From NCBI RefSeq assembly GCF_026151205.1, contig NC_087078.1, positions 8,820,675 through 8,884,674 on the forward strand: a stretch of 64,000 nt of DNA. The letters are read 5' to 3'. Position numbers and translations under genes: made by a program. This DNA is from Bolinopsis microptera (lineage: Eukaryota > Ctenophora > Tentaculata > Lobata > Bolinopsidae). A model generated the notes under the pieces. That model was not told the DNA's origin and did not search any database. It worked only from the letters and a program-made list of their open reading frames with translations. This document shows positions 45,830-56,794 of this stretch, in pieces; within the stretch, counting starts at the first letter, position 1, and each line of letters starts with the position of its first letter.

Positions 45830-46880
45830 TCAAAACATTAATTTGAGAGTAATTGTACCGATAACAATCAGTATGAAAATATAAGCAAGCACCATGATAT
45901 GACAAGTTCTAATAACAAATTCAAACAATTCAAACAATTGTCTGATTATATATAAAAACATTCCCTCCTCAACAAAAGTGTCATCGTCTCCACTAGTTGC
46001 ACTTGATACTTCAACAACAAGATTTTCTTCTAGATTTTGAGTGCATTTCAAGGCGATATTAGATCTTTTGCTGTATGAACGTCCATAGTAGTCAGGTAAA
46101 ATAGGTTGAATCCAACTCGGGGCTACCTCCGATATCATGTCAAGGCAAGATAATCTGATCTGTTTATGATTATAGGGCTTTTCAAGAACTGATAACCAAG
46201 ACTTAGAGTCCTTTGTAGTTTTAGGATTGTGACCTATCTTGACATCTAGTGCATAAAATATGTCTAGTGACGACGCAGCATCTGCTGCAGCATACAACTT
46301 TAGTTCTTGAGTTAGTTCACAGGCCTCCCATTCACCCAACACTTGGCAGGGCTTTACCCAAACAACTTCCAACTAGTGTTTCTAGCCCTAGTTTTGGCAT
46401 GAAATTTACACGCTTGGCCTTGACATCAACAGAAGATTTAAGGTTTTTAGTCCGTTTTAATTCGTATTCCTCCAGTTGCAGAAGCAGATTTTCACTTAGC
46501 AGCATATTTTCAATTGCAAAACATCTCAAATCTAACCAGCTTAGGACAGACTCTCCAAATTTGAAACGGATCCGTCTAATATCTTCTTGAATGTTTACTC
46601 CAACTTGTATGATACTTTTGTCTCGCAGTATTTTAGCCAATTGTAGAGGAAGGACACGTTCGTTTTCAAACCTACATACTTGAAACAAGAGTACGTGTTT
46701 TTCAGTCGCAATTTGGATCAATGCTACAAGAGACCTAGCACGCCCGGTCTTCCATTCACAATCCAGTCCTAACACATTGATATCTTTATCAATGATGTAT
46801 TTTTGCACAGCAGCATTTGCTTCGTCGTTATTTCTGGGGATTATAATAGATCGACATTCTTCAACATCATACAGATTCAT
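45830..46880 (-). pseudogene. EXD2/WRN-like 3'-5' exonuclease domain gene 3, one frameshift
   Basis: Two overlapping frames, 46332-46880 and 45830-46372, together cover the whole family length. The N-terminal part has VLGLDCEWK, VGVNIQEDIRRI and MPKLGLETLV; the C-terminal part has LYAAADAASSLDIFYAL, EKPYNHKQIRLSCLD, DYYGRSYSKR and a C-terminal hydrophobic anchor (MVLAYIFILIVIGTITLKLM). They join at 46345-46372 by a shift of one frame in the segment equivalent to LPKPKSLQV of gene 2. All catalytic residues survive on both sides. It is either a recent pseudogene, an assembly error or a recoded gene. The ATG at 46880 follows acceptor atacttttcag. Confidence 0.82.
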
Positions 46881-46899
46881 TCCTGAAAAGTATACAATA

Positions 46900-47810
46900 G
46901 ATTAAAAAACCAAATGTTTCGGCACCATGAATAATGAATATGACAGCTGACAGAGGGCGAAAAAATTCTTTCAGCTAATTTGTTAGCTGTGTATAATATG
47001 ATCTAAATCAAAATAGGATTTTAAATTAGTACGCATTGGATACATTTATCAGTGACGCATGCAAGATGTTTTTACAAGAACTTGAATGAATAGACTCAGA
47101 TGGTCACAAACCGTAAAAAAAAGCTTATCATACAATATAATTTTGTAATGCTATGTACAATTCCAAAACAACAATTTAAATCTTTTTATAGGGTTTTATA
47201 CCAGAGTAAGTCCCTCAAATAACGTCAGATAATAGGCTTTGACTGAAAAACATAACTAGAAATTACAGAAAATCATAAAAATCATACATCAGACATTAAT
47301 CAAAGTGATAAATAACGAATGGGAATAGTGCATCACTGCGAATAAATAGAATTTTGCAAATAAGGTTTATATATATACATAATACACTATACAGTATACA
47401 CCCTTCGTGTCTAAATTCATTCTATACTATACATTAAATACATTATACAGTATACAGTTAAAAAACAAAGTTCTGTCATAAATTTGACACAGAATGAAAT
47501 GATCAAAAATCCCTTTTACATGGGGACAGAAAACGAAAGTAACGATTTGCCTTCAGAACAGGGACGATCAGGTACTAAGTTGTGGACATGACGTCGAAAA
47601 TATGACCCACCACCTGCACCCAAACGTCACGTCCAGTACTAACTACTAAGTGCATGGTCCCCCCGCTCAGAATGAGGTATAATTGAGGGTTGTAGGATTT
47701 CGGTGAGAACAATCAACTCTATTAAGTGAGTATTCCTTGGTATTTTCTTCCTGAACCATTGAAATTATACCCAATCTGGTGCACTTTCCTGCACCTGGTC
47801 CATGAACTAG
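46900..47810. other. Intergenic region between exonuclease genes 3 and 4
   Basis: AT-rich, with no supported exon. It contains a degenerate copy (about 47575-47690) of the dispersed repeat seen at the left edge of the window, and tandem 'tatacagtataca' repeats near 47390-47460. Confidence 0.6.
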
Positions 47811-47814
47811 TGTT

Positions 47815-49369
47815 TTAAGTGTATGAATGAGGAGTGAAGCTAATCTCTGGTGGCATCTGAACTAGAAATTGAGGCTGAGGGAGTCCTGGCAATCCGAACT
47901 GGGGATGGAACATGACATTGTCTCGGTGGTATTGGCTCATAGGAACGCCTGGTGGTGGAGGTGGTAGTCCAAATGTAGGGTACGGTTGCTGGTAACTGTG
48001 GGGAACAAAGCTTACGTCTTGGTATAAATTTGGCTGCATAATCTCGGCTGGCCCTCTCAATTGTAAATGAGGGTCTGACGAACCAGGGTGAGAACCATTA
48101 GCTTCCTTGTGAAGGTGTGCATCATGTGAATCGATATAAATCGTTCTAGTCAGAGCAACGTTACGTGATCGGGCTGTGCTAAGTTTGTGAGACATTTTAA
48201 CCTTTTTGTGACAAGGAGGTCTGTAGTTTAGGTTAATTGTAACACTTGACGGTGGTTGTGGTAAATATCTGGGGGAATCTTGCTGGTAGTTGTGGGGAAC
48301 AAAGCTAACGTCTTGGAGGAACCCTGGCTGCATGGTCTTTGCGAGCTGTAAACGATGGTATGATGAACTTGGATGAGTACTATTAGCTTCCTTGTGAAGT
48401 TGTGAATCTTGTAAATAGTTCGGAATTTGGTTATTCAAAGCTTTTTCAAGTGGACTAGGTGAAACTGAAATGCGATCGTGAGATTTTTTGGACCTTTTAA
48501 CCTTTTTACTAGGATAACGTTTGTAGTGATCAGCTAAAATTGGTCTCCACTGACGCAGAACCTTATGGGAGATAATGTCAAGACATGATTGTCGGACATC
48601 TCCGTCAATATAAGGCATTTCAATGACCAATCTCCAAGTGAGATCGTTTGAAGGAACTGAAAGCCATCTGAGATTGTAATTGGTATTCACCAAAGTACAA
48701 TGTCTGGCTTCATCAAGCCCGAGGAATATGTCTAATGAAGCAGCAGCATCTGCTGCAGCATAAATCTTCATATCCTGGGATAGTTCAAATGCTTCCCAAT
48801 TACCTAACACTTGTATTTTAAATAGCTTAGGCAGGCTCCGATGCAAAATATCTGCAACCAACTTTTCAAGGCCTAACTTCGGCATGAAACTGCTTCGTCT
48901 ACCCTTAACAATTGAGTCGGTAAGAGGAGCATCATGTGACAATTTTAATTCGAAGTTTTGAAATTGTTGAACCAGAAATAACGAGAAAAAGTCTTTTCGA
49001 ACAGCAAGGCATCTCAAATCTAACCAGCCCCTAACAGGAATTTGAAACTGAAGTAGAATTCTTCTAACATCTTCCTCAATACCAACTCCAACCTTAGTAA
49101 TTCTTTCATCCAGAAGGATTGAAGATAACAGTTTGGGGAGCCTATGTTTGCTCTCAAACCTACATATTTGAAACAAGATTGATTGTTCTTCTGTAGCAAT
49201 TTGGATTAATGCTACAGGACAACTAGCAAATTTGCTCTTCCATTCACAGTCTAGTCCTAAATACAGGGGAGCCTTTGTCAATGATGCACTTTTTTACAGC
49301 TGAATTGGCTTCTATTACGTCTCTGGGAATTATTATGGCTCGATTTTCTTCAACGTCATAAAGATTCAT
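47815..49369 (-). CDS. EXD2/WRN-like exonuclease domain gene 4, N-terminal frame break, proline-rich tail
   Basis: The main frame 47815-49281 (488 aa) has intact LGLDCEWK, VGVGIEEDVRRI and YAAADAAASLDIF motifs. The expected N-terminus (ATG 49369: MNLYDVEENRAIIIPRD...) is in another frame and breaks near 49265, so the protein may start at the internal ATG 49281 or the gene may be damaged. Instead of the family's membrane anchor it has about 220 residues rich in Pro, Ser, His and Tyr, containing an internal duplication: LHKEAN(S/G)(T/S)HP..S and QDVSFVPH(N/S)YQQ each occur twice, plus EISFTPHSY at the end. The tail suggests a soluble protein with a low-complexity region. Confidence 0.8.
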
Positions 49370-49944
49370 CACTGAAAAGTTTTTAATAGTTTGACATAAG
49401 AGCATAAGTGCTCTGTGGATACAAAAAATAAATAATAATTATTATAATATTATATAATGATGTGTTCACTATTCATACCTGATACTTACGATTGATTTAA
49501 TTTTTGCATAAACATAATTTCCATACGGTCCTTGGCGTGTTTGTGCAATTTAAAAAGTGATGGTGGTCAGTTACAACTGGTCACAAAACCAAACATAAAT
49601 TATTGTACAGTCATTAATACTAAATTTGATCACAAGAAACAGTTCAACCTGTTAAAGTTTTTTGGGCAGATTTAAACACAATATAATCAACACCATCTTG
49701 ACATGATACGGTTAGCTGAATTCACATAATTAACAGTAATAAAGGGAAAACTCGACAAATGAAATCGCATACCACTTCAGAGTCCCCCCCCCCCCCTGCG
49801 ACCTTGCATAAGACCACAACACGGCTAAATTTCTATCAGGTTGTTGTTAGGACGTTTCCCTCCCAATTGTCACATCACATATTCATATTTTAGAGGGTTG
49901 ATCATAGTCTAAAACTACAAAATATACTTGATAAAAATAACACA

Positions 49945-50027
49945 AAGATAGTTTTTTATTTGAAAATTATATTATATTATTATATATAAATCAAGCGTTA
50001 CATTTCAGCCATGCAAAATTACAATGA
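49945..50027. repeat. ~80-bp repeat present in inverted orientation at 54705-54782
   Basis: The shared block 'ataaatcaagcgttacattt' + 'cagccatgcaa' and 'tatttgaaaatt' occurs here on plus and at 54705-54782 on minus. The pair flanks exonuclease gene 5 and ribokinase. Confidence 0.75.
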
Positions 50028-50181
50028 CATATTTCGATATACTAATTGATAAATGGGGCTGCAATATAAGTTGATTATTGTGTGGCCGGATGACAACTAA
50101 CTAAAAAAGAAAAATAAACTTGATTAAATATAATTTAATAATAAATTATTCGGCTGAACCAACACATAGTAAGAGCCACAT

Positions 50182-51345
50182 TCACGTTGGGGCCGTCTCC
50201 CAAATTTTAATGACAAACAAAAACAATAAATTAAAAAATAAAGTGGCGATTAAAAATTTTAAAATCTTTATAAAAGCCTCTTCAACTCGAACATGAAATT
50301 TTTTCCTGCGAGGAATCATATCGAGGACTTTCTCAAATTCATCGTCCATAATGTGATTAAAACGAACACTTGATACGACCCTTCTACCATTAAAATACTT
50401 ACCAAAGTATGCACTTAAATCAGCAACAGGGTTCCAAAAGCTGATTATGTCTAGGCAAAAGATTCGTATCCATTTATGATCATACTTGACTTCAACAGCA
50501 GAATTCCACTTTACATTCGGATTAAGGTCATGTTGGGGTAATAAATCCCCATACACTATAACAACTCCAGGTGGGAATACATTTTTAGAATGCCACTTGT
50601 CATCTAACATATTTAAAGCATGGAATACTTCAAGAGAAGTAGATGCATCGGCAGCAGCATATAACTTTTGATCTTCAGATAAATCTGTTAGCTCCCAATC
50701 TACGCTGAAACATCTCATAGAAGTTGTATCTAATTTCTTTCTTAAGCAATTTGAAGTTAGTGTTTCTAATCCTAATTTTGGCATAAAACTAGCACGTTTT
50801 TCATCGGTATTTCTTTCGATTCCATAAAATTCTTGAGACAGAAACTCTCCATAGAACATTTTAGTAACCAAAAGGCAGCGAAGATCCAACCATCCCCTAC
50901 AACATGTATATCTACCATCACCATGGCTGGTCATCTTGCTATTATAAAACTGACTGTCCAAGCGTCCTATATCCTTCTCAATATCAACTCCAACCTTGAC
51001 GATATATCTGTCAATTAAAACATCACACAATCTTTTTGGTAAAGTGTTAGCACACTCAAATAATGTAGTCTGGAGCAAGATAACACATTCATTGGTTGCA
51101 ATTTGTATCACCGCTACATCAAACACATCCTCTCGTTCACTATAACTGTCACAGTTAAACCGATAACCCTGGTAATAATTCCCGCGAGAATTCCATTCAC
51201 AGTCAAACCCGACCACAGTGACATTATCTTTCTGGATGTATTTCTTAACAGCATTGTTAGCTTCACGTTCATTAGCAGGTACAACAATAAGTCTTCTTTC
51301 TTCTACGTCATACTTTTTCTCCATCCTTTGGCATGTACTAGTCAT
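50182..51345 (-). CDS. EXD2/WRN-like 3'-5' exonuclease domain protein 5, tail-anchored
   Basis: 387 aa, a single open frame and the most diverged member of the array. Catalytic motifs are kept: VVGFDCEWN (Exo I), VGVDIEKDIGRL (Exo II) and YAAADASTSLEVF (Exo III). There is an insertion after Exo I (GNYYQGYRFNCDS..) and another with paired cysteines (GRYTCCRGW). The C-terminus is hydrophobic (FLIATLFFNLLFLFVIKIW) followed by ETAPT, a typical tail-anchor layout. No obvious acceptor sits directly upstream of the ATG, unlike genes 1-4. Confidence 0.88.
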   Translation of the reverse strand: MTSTCQRMEKKYDVEERRLIVVPANEREANNAVKKYIQKDNVTVVGFDCEWNSRGNYYQGYRFNCDSYSEREDVFDVAVIQIATNECVILLQTTLFECANTLPKRLCDVLIDRYIVKVGVDIEKDIGRLDSQFYNSKMTSHGDGRYTCCRGWLDLRCLLVTKMFYGEFLSQEFYGIERNTDEKRASFMPKLGLETLTSNCLRKKLDTTSMRCFSVDWELTDLSEDQKLYAAADASTSLEVFHALNMLDDKWHSKNVFPPGVVIVYGDLLPQHDLNPNVKWNSAVEVKYDHKWIRIFCLDIISFWNPVADLSAYFGKYFNGRRVVSSVRFNHIMDDEFEKVLDMIPRRKKFHVRVEEAFIKILKFLIATLFFNLLFLFVIKIWETAPT

Positions 51346-51349
51346 TAAT

Positions 51350-52010
51350 CATTGCATTGATCAAACATTGGAATACAAATTACATTTTATTGAAATCATA
51401 TCTAAAGTGTTCCTGTTGTTGAGATAACCTTGAGCCTTGCGATACCAGTGTCACACTGTCAAAACACGACACCAAACTCTCTTAAAACTCTTAAACGTGA
51501 TTGTAATGCAGTTACAATTTTCATATCGCAATTTCAATGCTTGATTAAATAAATGTCATGTGAATTTACTTATAGCTGATTCGATCACCGCTTATTATGT
51601 TATTATTATATTCACACATAATGGTATATATAATATATAATATCGGGAGAGAGTAATACTCAAACACATCAACATCACAAGCATTATCAATAAATCACAA
51701 TAAAACATGCTTTAAATAATAATAAGTAAAAACCCCTCACAGTTACAATAAAATTGCACCGTTAACAATACAATTCTGAAAATAGATGTATGCCTCTGCA
51801 GAACTTAATCGCAATTTAAAGAGCGATAGTATTTTAGTATGAATAAAACATATAAAAATAAAAATCTTCATGCATTGCAGAACTGTTAAGTAATCCAGTC
51901 ATAACTTGATTCAGCTATATAATATTCAATTGTATAGCCGCTGCTAAATCAAAATATCAAATTCATTCCCAAAATTATCGTAAATTGCTACCTATATTTC
52001 AAAGCTTGAA
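51350..52010. other. Intergenic AT-rich DNA
   Basis: Nothing recognisable; no ORF, RNA gene or tandem repeat that I can support. Confidence 0.5.
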
Positions 52011-52012
52011 TA

Positions 52013-53151
52013 ACTGTTGGTATGAAGTAGGATAAGCTTGAAGTACTGTTAGTATGAAGTAGGATAAGCTTGAAGCACTGTTAGTATGAAGTAGGATAAG
52101 CTTGAAGTACTGTTAGTATGAAGTAGGATGAGCTTGAAGTACTGTTAGTATGAAGTAGGATAAGCTTGAAGCACTGTTAGTATGAAGTAGGATAAGCTTG
52201 AAGCACTGTTAATATGAAGTAGGATAAGCTTCAAGCACTGTTAGTATGAAGTAGGATAAGCTTGAAGCACTGTTAATATGAAGTAGGATAAGCTTCAAGC
52301 ACTGTTAGTATGAAGTAGGATAAGCTTGAAGCACTGTTAGTATGAAGTAGGATAAGCTTGAAGTACTGTTAGTATGAAGTAGGATAAGCTTGAAGCACTG
52401 TTAGTATGAAGTAGGATAAGCTTGAAGCACTGTTAGTATGAAGTAGGATAAGCTTGAAGCACTGTTAGTATGAAGTAGGATAAGCTTGAAGCACTGTTAG
52501 TATGAAGTAGGATAAGCTTGAAGCACTGTTAGTATGAAGTAGGATAAGCTTGAAGCACTGTTAGTATGAAGTAGGATAAGCTTGAAGTACTGTTAGTATG
52601 AAGTAGGATAAGCTTGAAGCACTGTTAATATGAAGTAGGATAAGCTTCAAGCACTGTTAGTATGAAGTAGGATAAGCTTGAAGCACTGTTAGTATGAAGT
52701 AGGATAAGCTTGAAGTACTGTTAGTATGAAGTAGGATAAGCTTGAAGCACTGTTAGTATGAAGTAGGATAAGCTTGAAGTACTGTTAGTATGAAGTAGGA
52801 TAAGCTTGAAGCACTGTTAGTATGAAGTAGGATAAGCTTGAAGCACTGTTAGTATGAAGTAGGATAAGCTTGAAGCACTGTTAGTATGAAGTAGGATAAG
52901 CTTGAAGCACTGTTAGTATGAAGTAGGATAAGCTTGAAGCACTGTTAGTATGAAGTAGGATAAGCTTGAAGCACTGTTAGTATGAAGTAGGATAAGCTTG
53001 AAGCACTGTTAGTATGAAGTAGAATAAGCTTGAAGCACTGTTAGTATGAAGTAGGATAAGCTTGAAGCACTGTTAGTATGAAGTAGGATAAGCTTGAAGC
53101 ACTGTTAGTATGAAGTAGGATAAGCTTGAAGTTAGTATGAAGTAGGATAAG
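52013..53151. repeat. 32-bp minisatellite (~35 units) overlapping the ribokinase stop codon
   Basis: Unit: gaagtaggataagcttgaag plus cactgttagtat, 32 bp, each with a HindIII site. Variants (aataag, cttcaag, ttaatatg) recur in ordered blocks, indicating multi-unit duplications. Read on the minus strand, the first unit supplies the last codons of ribokinase (SYPTSY and TAA at 53132). Confidence 0.95.
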
Positions 53152-54052
53152 AACTCTGAGTACCTAGTTTAGTGACACTCTGAGAAGCAACACTACAAGC
53201 AACCTCAACCTTTCTTTGAAACGACCTTCCTTTCAACGACTCATCAGCCAACAGACAAGCAAGCGATCCGATAAATGCATCTCCAGCACCAGTGGTATCA
53301 ACAGCTTTAACCTTCGGACAGGGAACATGGACATTTTCACCAGAGCCGTCTTGATAAATCACACCATTGGCTCCAAGAGTTACCATTCCCATCTTGCAAC
53401 CTTTCTTTCTTAACAGACCCGCTGCATTAGAAGCCTCTTCCACTGAGTTAACAGATTCTAATCCAAGGAGCTTCTCTGCCTCAGATTCGTTAACACAGAA
53501 GATATCAACTAGCTTGTACAGTTCGTCAGGGAGGCTATCAGTTGCCGGAGCAGCGTTGTAGATTGTGGTAATGTCCTTGTTTAGACTCTTGATAAGCTTC
53601 AGAGCAGTCAAGTTGGTGGATAAAGGTATTTCCTGTTGGAACACCACAACTTTGCCGCTTGCCAGAAGACTCTTGGCTTGATTAACGGCCTCGTCATCAA
53701 GCTCGTTGTTTGCTCCTCCGACTATAACAATACAATTCTCAGCCTGATTGTCCACTGTAATGGTAGCCACACCAGAAGCTGCAGACTCCACCCTCCCAAC
53801 GTGGGTGATGTCTACTCCGACATTCTTCAAATTCTCTATGTAATTATCTCCGAATGTGTCTGTGCCCAACTTGGCTACAAGAGCCGTCTTTGCACCTAGT
53901 TTTGCAGCCATTACAGCTTGGTTGGCTCCTTTTCCGCCAAAACCCACCATGAACTTAGTTCCATGGACAGTTTCTCCGCCCTTTGGTAGAACTGGAACGT
54001 AACTGATCAGATCAGTCATACAAGATCCCACAACAACAACAGAGGCAGTCAT
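53132..54052 (-). CDS. RBKS: Ribokinase
   Basis: Single exon of 306 aa from ATG 54052. PfkB-family signatures: VVVGSCMTDLISYVPVLPKG at the N-terminus, VGFGGKGANQAVMAAKLGA (signature 1), CVNESEAEKLLGL and VDTTGAGDAFIGSLA (signature 2, catalytic Asp). It ends with GTQSSYP, conserved in animal ribokinases. It phosphorylates D-ribose to ribose-5-phosphate in the cytosol. The usual dozen or so residues after SSYP are missing; the frame enters the minisatellite and stops there. An acceptor-like ctgcag lies 13 bases before the ATG, so a 5' UTR intron is possible. Confidence 0.95.
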   Translation of the reverse strand: MTASVVVVGSCMTDLISYVPVLPKGGETVHGTKFMVGFGGKGANQAVMAAKLGAKTALVAKLGTDTFGDNYIENLKNVGVDITHVGRVESAASGVATITVDNQAENCIVIVGGANNELDDEAVNQAKSLLASGKVVVFQQEIPLSTNLTALKLIKSLNKDITTIYNAAPATDSLPDELYKLVDIFCVNESEAEKLLGLESVNSVEEASNAAGLLRKKGCKMGMVTLGANGVIYQDGSGENVHVPCPKVKAVDTTGAGDAFIGSLACLLADESLKGRSFQRKVEVACSVASQSVTKLGTQSSYPTSY

Positions 54053-54079
54053 TCTCAACTCTGGTCTGCAGAACACCTT

Positions 54080-54920
54080 TTAAATAAATTATTTCAGTTT
54101 AATTTTGACTATAACTTTCATGCATTATGTAGTCGAAGTTTAAATAAAATCAGGGAACATGGTGGCTTACTAATTCCCAACTTCAATGTACTTTACATAA
54201 AGAAGCAAATTACAATTTATGGCCTACATAATTTGGAGAACTATACCTTAACAATTCAAATGACTACACATGCCTTCTTTAACAAAAAATAATAGCTTAA
54301 TTGATAAATCAAAATGTTTCATACATAATTTAAAATCTGATACTCATCTCATAACGACTGTTCAGTGATGCAGCTTGTATAAAAGTATTTTTTAATGAAA
54401 AATTTATTAAAAATAAAGAATTGTTATAGGCTTTAAAATGAATGTATCACAACTTAATCCTCCCTTGACAAAAAATCTTTAACTTATTGAAACTAGAAGA
54501 CATAATACTGTTAAATCTAATCAAAAACTTTCCATGAACGGTTTTTTTTCAAATGCAACATTACTGCTTCATTGGCCAAAGTTACAATTTATGCTTTGAT
54601 GCGATGCGGAAGTTGTTTAGTTTAAAAAATGTTAAATTATCAGAGAGATCAATTAGTGACAATAGTCTCTAGAGCTTATCAATTAATAATCTTGTAATCT
54701 TAGTAATCTTGCATGGCTGAAATGTAACGCTTGATTTATGTATGTAATAATTAATTGAATTTTCAAATAAGAAATTAAAAAATATGAAAAATAACGTAAA
54801 TCGAATCAACAAAATAATAAAGCATTTAATCAGACTATCTAATCTAAGGGTAGCTACAAGGGGAGATAAATAATATAAATATTTGCATTAAGGTCTGTCT
54901 TCTGAATAAAATAACAAAAT
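54080..54920. other. Intergenic region between ribokinase and GPCR 1
   Basis: AT-rich; it contains only the inverted copy (54705-54782) of the repeat at 49945-50027. No gene is supported. Confidence 0.5.
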
Positions 54921-54922
54921 AA

Positions 54923-56156
54923 TCAAGTAGATGATGAGTTTCCCACAATAGCCACTCTATCCTGGAACTGAGGAAGACCTCTGTCTCTAATTACTGAGTC
55001 CGTCATGGTGGTAGTGCCACTGCCGATATCAGTGAACGATTTAGGCTCCACAACTCTAGCTGGCTCTGAATAACTCGGCTGAGCCTCAGAATCTTCACCA
55101 CAGCAGCAATCTGAACAACCTTCCCGGAAAATATCACATTTGTACATCAGGAAACCGTAAATTATAGGATTAGTAACGATAGAGAGGTAGAAGAATATGT
55201 ACACAAGTGCTTTGGGTCCAGAGGGAGTGTATCTTAAGATACCGTAGATAATCCCATACGGTAACCAGGTTACCAGAGCAGTAGTAACAACCAGTGCTCC
55301 AGAAAGACGCTTACCACGTGACATACGAGGTTCCTTACAGCAGAGAGAGATCCAGATACCAGAGTGGATGAAGAGAGGCAGGATGTTGAAGATGACCATG
55401 TTGAAGTAATCAACCAGACCTTCCCAGTTAAAAGACGTTTCTGCAGCATTGTGGATAGAACACTTACGGTACGTGTCAGTGTATCTAGAGTCGAGGTAGT
55501 GCTCCTCTATCCCTACAATAAGAAGTATTGCCTCTATGATAGGGAGGACCCAGCAGATAGCAATGATCACTCTCAACACTCTCTTTGTAGGGAGGAAGAC
55601 ACAGATGCAGGATATAGGTATGATAGCCAACATGTTCAGATCACTGAGGAGCCAGGAGGAGATGATACTGAGGACTTTGCACCTCACAGTACCCACATCA
55701 GACGAAGTAGCCTCCCCGTAGATAACACTGGGCCAGATGAAGCCAGGTCCTCTGATAGTAGCAGCAGCTATGGAGAGGAGGATGTCAACTACACTCATGT
55801 TAACTAGTACTGTCTTGAACCTCTTCCGGTGGGCCTCTCCTCTGTGGTTGTATTTGAGGAAGAAGAGGAGAGTGTTTGAGTTCAGGAACAGCCCAACCAC
55901 ACCTGAAATTAAAATCAAGTTCTATATATTTCCAGTAAGAAGACAAGAAGTAAACCTTACAGTTTCAACTATAAAGACTAAGTTCTTACTTAATATGGAC
56001 CATTTTGAGTTAACAATTTCCATAAAATGTTTATTTTAGTATCTAGTTTGACTAGCAACTGAACTCACCAAGAAAGATGACACAAATCCCTGTAACAAGA
56101 GTATACAAGTCATGTTCTGCACCATTTTCTGGCTCTCCTACTACCACCACTACCAT
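54923..56156 (-). CDS. Class A (rhodopsin-like) GPCR 1
   Basis: Two exons, 56069-56156 and 54923-55902, give 355 aa. Seven hydrophobic segments are visible: TM1 GICVIFL/GVVGLFLNSNTLL, TM2 VNMSVVDILLSIAAA with the conserved Asp, TM3 after the VRC cysteine, TM4-6, and TM7 LSIVTNPIIYGFLMY (NPxxY). The DRY motif after TM3 is replaced by ISCICVFLP. The C-tail has a CSDCCCG cluster, a probable palmitoylation site. The short acidic N-terminus lacks a signal peptide. The ligand is unknown. Confidence 0.92.
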
Positions 56157-56794
56157 CGCTGGTAAGAGAGCGTGATTTTACAGTTGTTAGCTGTATAAAT
56201 ATAATATTATATTTGTGAGCAGTATAGACACAATATACCTATATAAATAAGTACTACCCCATATTTTAATATGAACAATAAACATAATATGATATGAAAA
56301 GTACAATGTATTCGATAAAACTCAGTAAATCAAAGACAAAAATACACAATAAGTATACATAATATAACAGAGAAAACATTCAAGATAAATAAACTAACAT
56401 ACAATACTGGATGCTTTTTAAACCCCAAAAAATTATCACTTAAAAGTTAGAATAGTAGGTAAAATGGAAACATTCAATAATTAGAATAGATTACAAATAT
56501 AATATTATGAACAAATTAATCACAGGAAATAAATGAAATTAAAATGTCTAAAATACGATAATATCCCCAAACTTGTAAAAATATCTAGCTAATTAAGAAC
56601 TTATTAACAGTTTAAAATTAGATACAACTAAGTACAAGATTTATTTTATGCTTAAAAAGAGTTAATTACTTTAAATGTAAATTCAACAACTGGACCTTCT
56701 TTTCTTCAGTTTTTCTTGCACATAGTTTATTTTATCTTTTGTTTGAATGATTGTGCTTTAGATACCTTCAGTACAGGGGCAGATTACAGAGTAG

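Noticed and set aside
52013-53151. CRISPR-like regular 32-bp repeat
   Set aside because: The units are contiguous with no unique spacers, and the sequence is an animal minisatellite. The same applies to 37866-38308 and 62785-63290.
55364-55807. 147-aa plus-strand ORF
   Set aside because: It is the antisense shadow of GPCR 1, whose seven-helix protein is clearly real on the minus strand.
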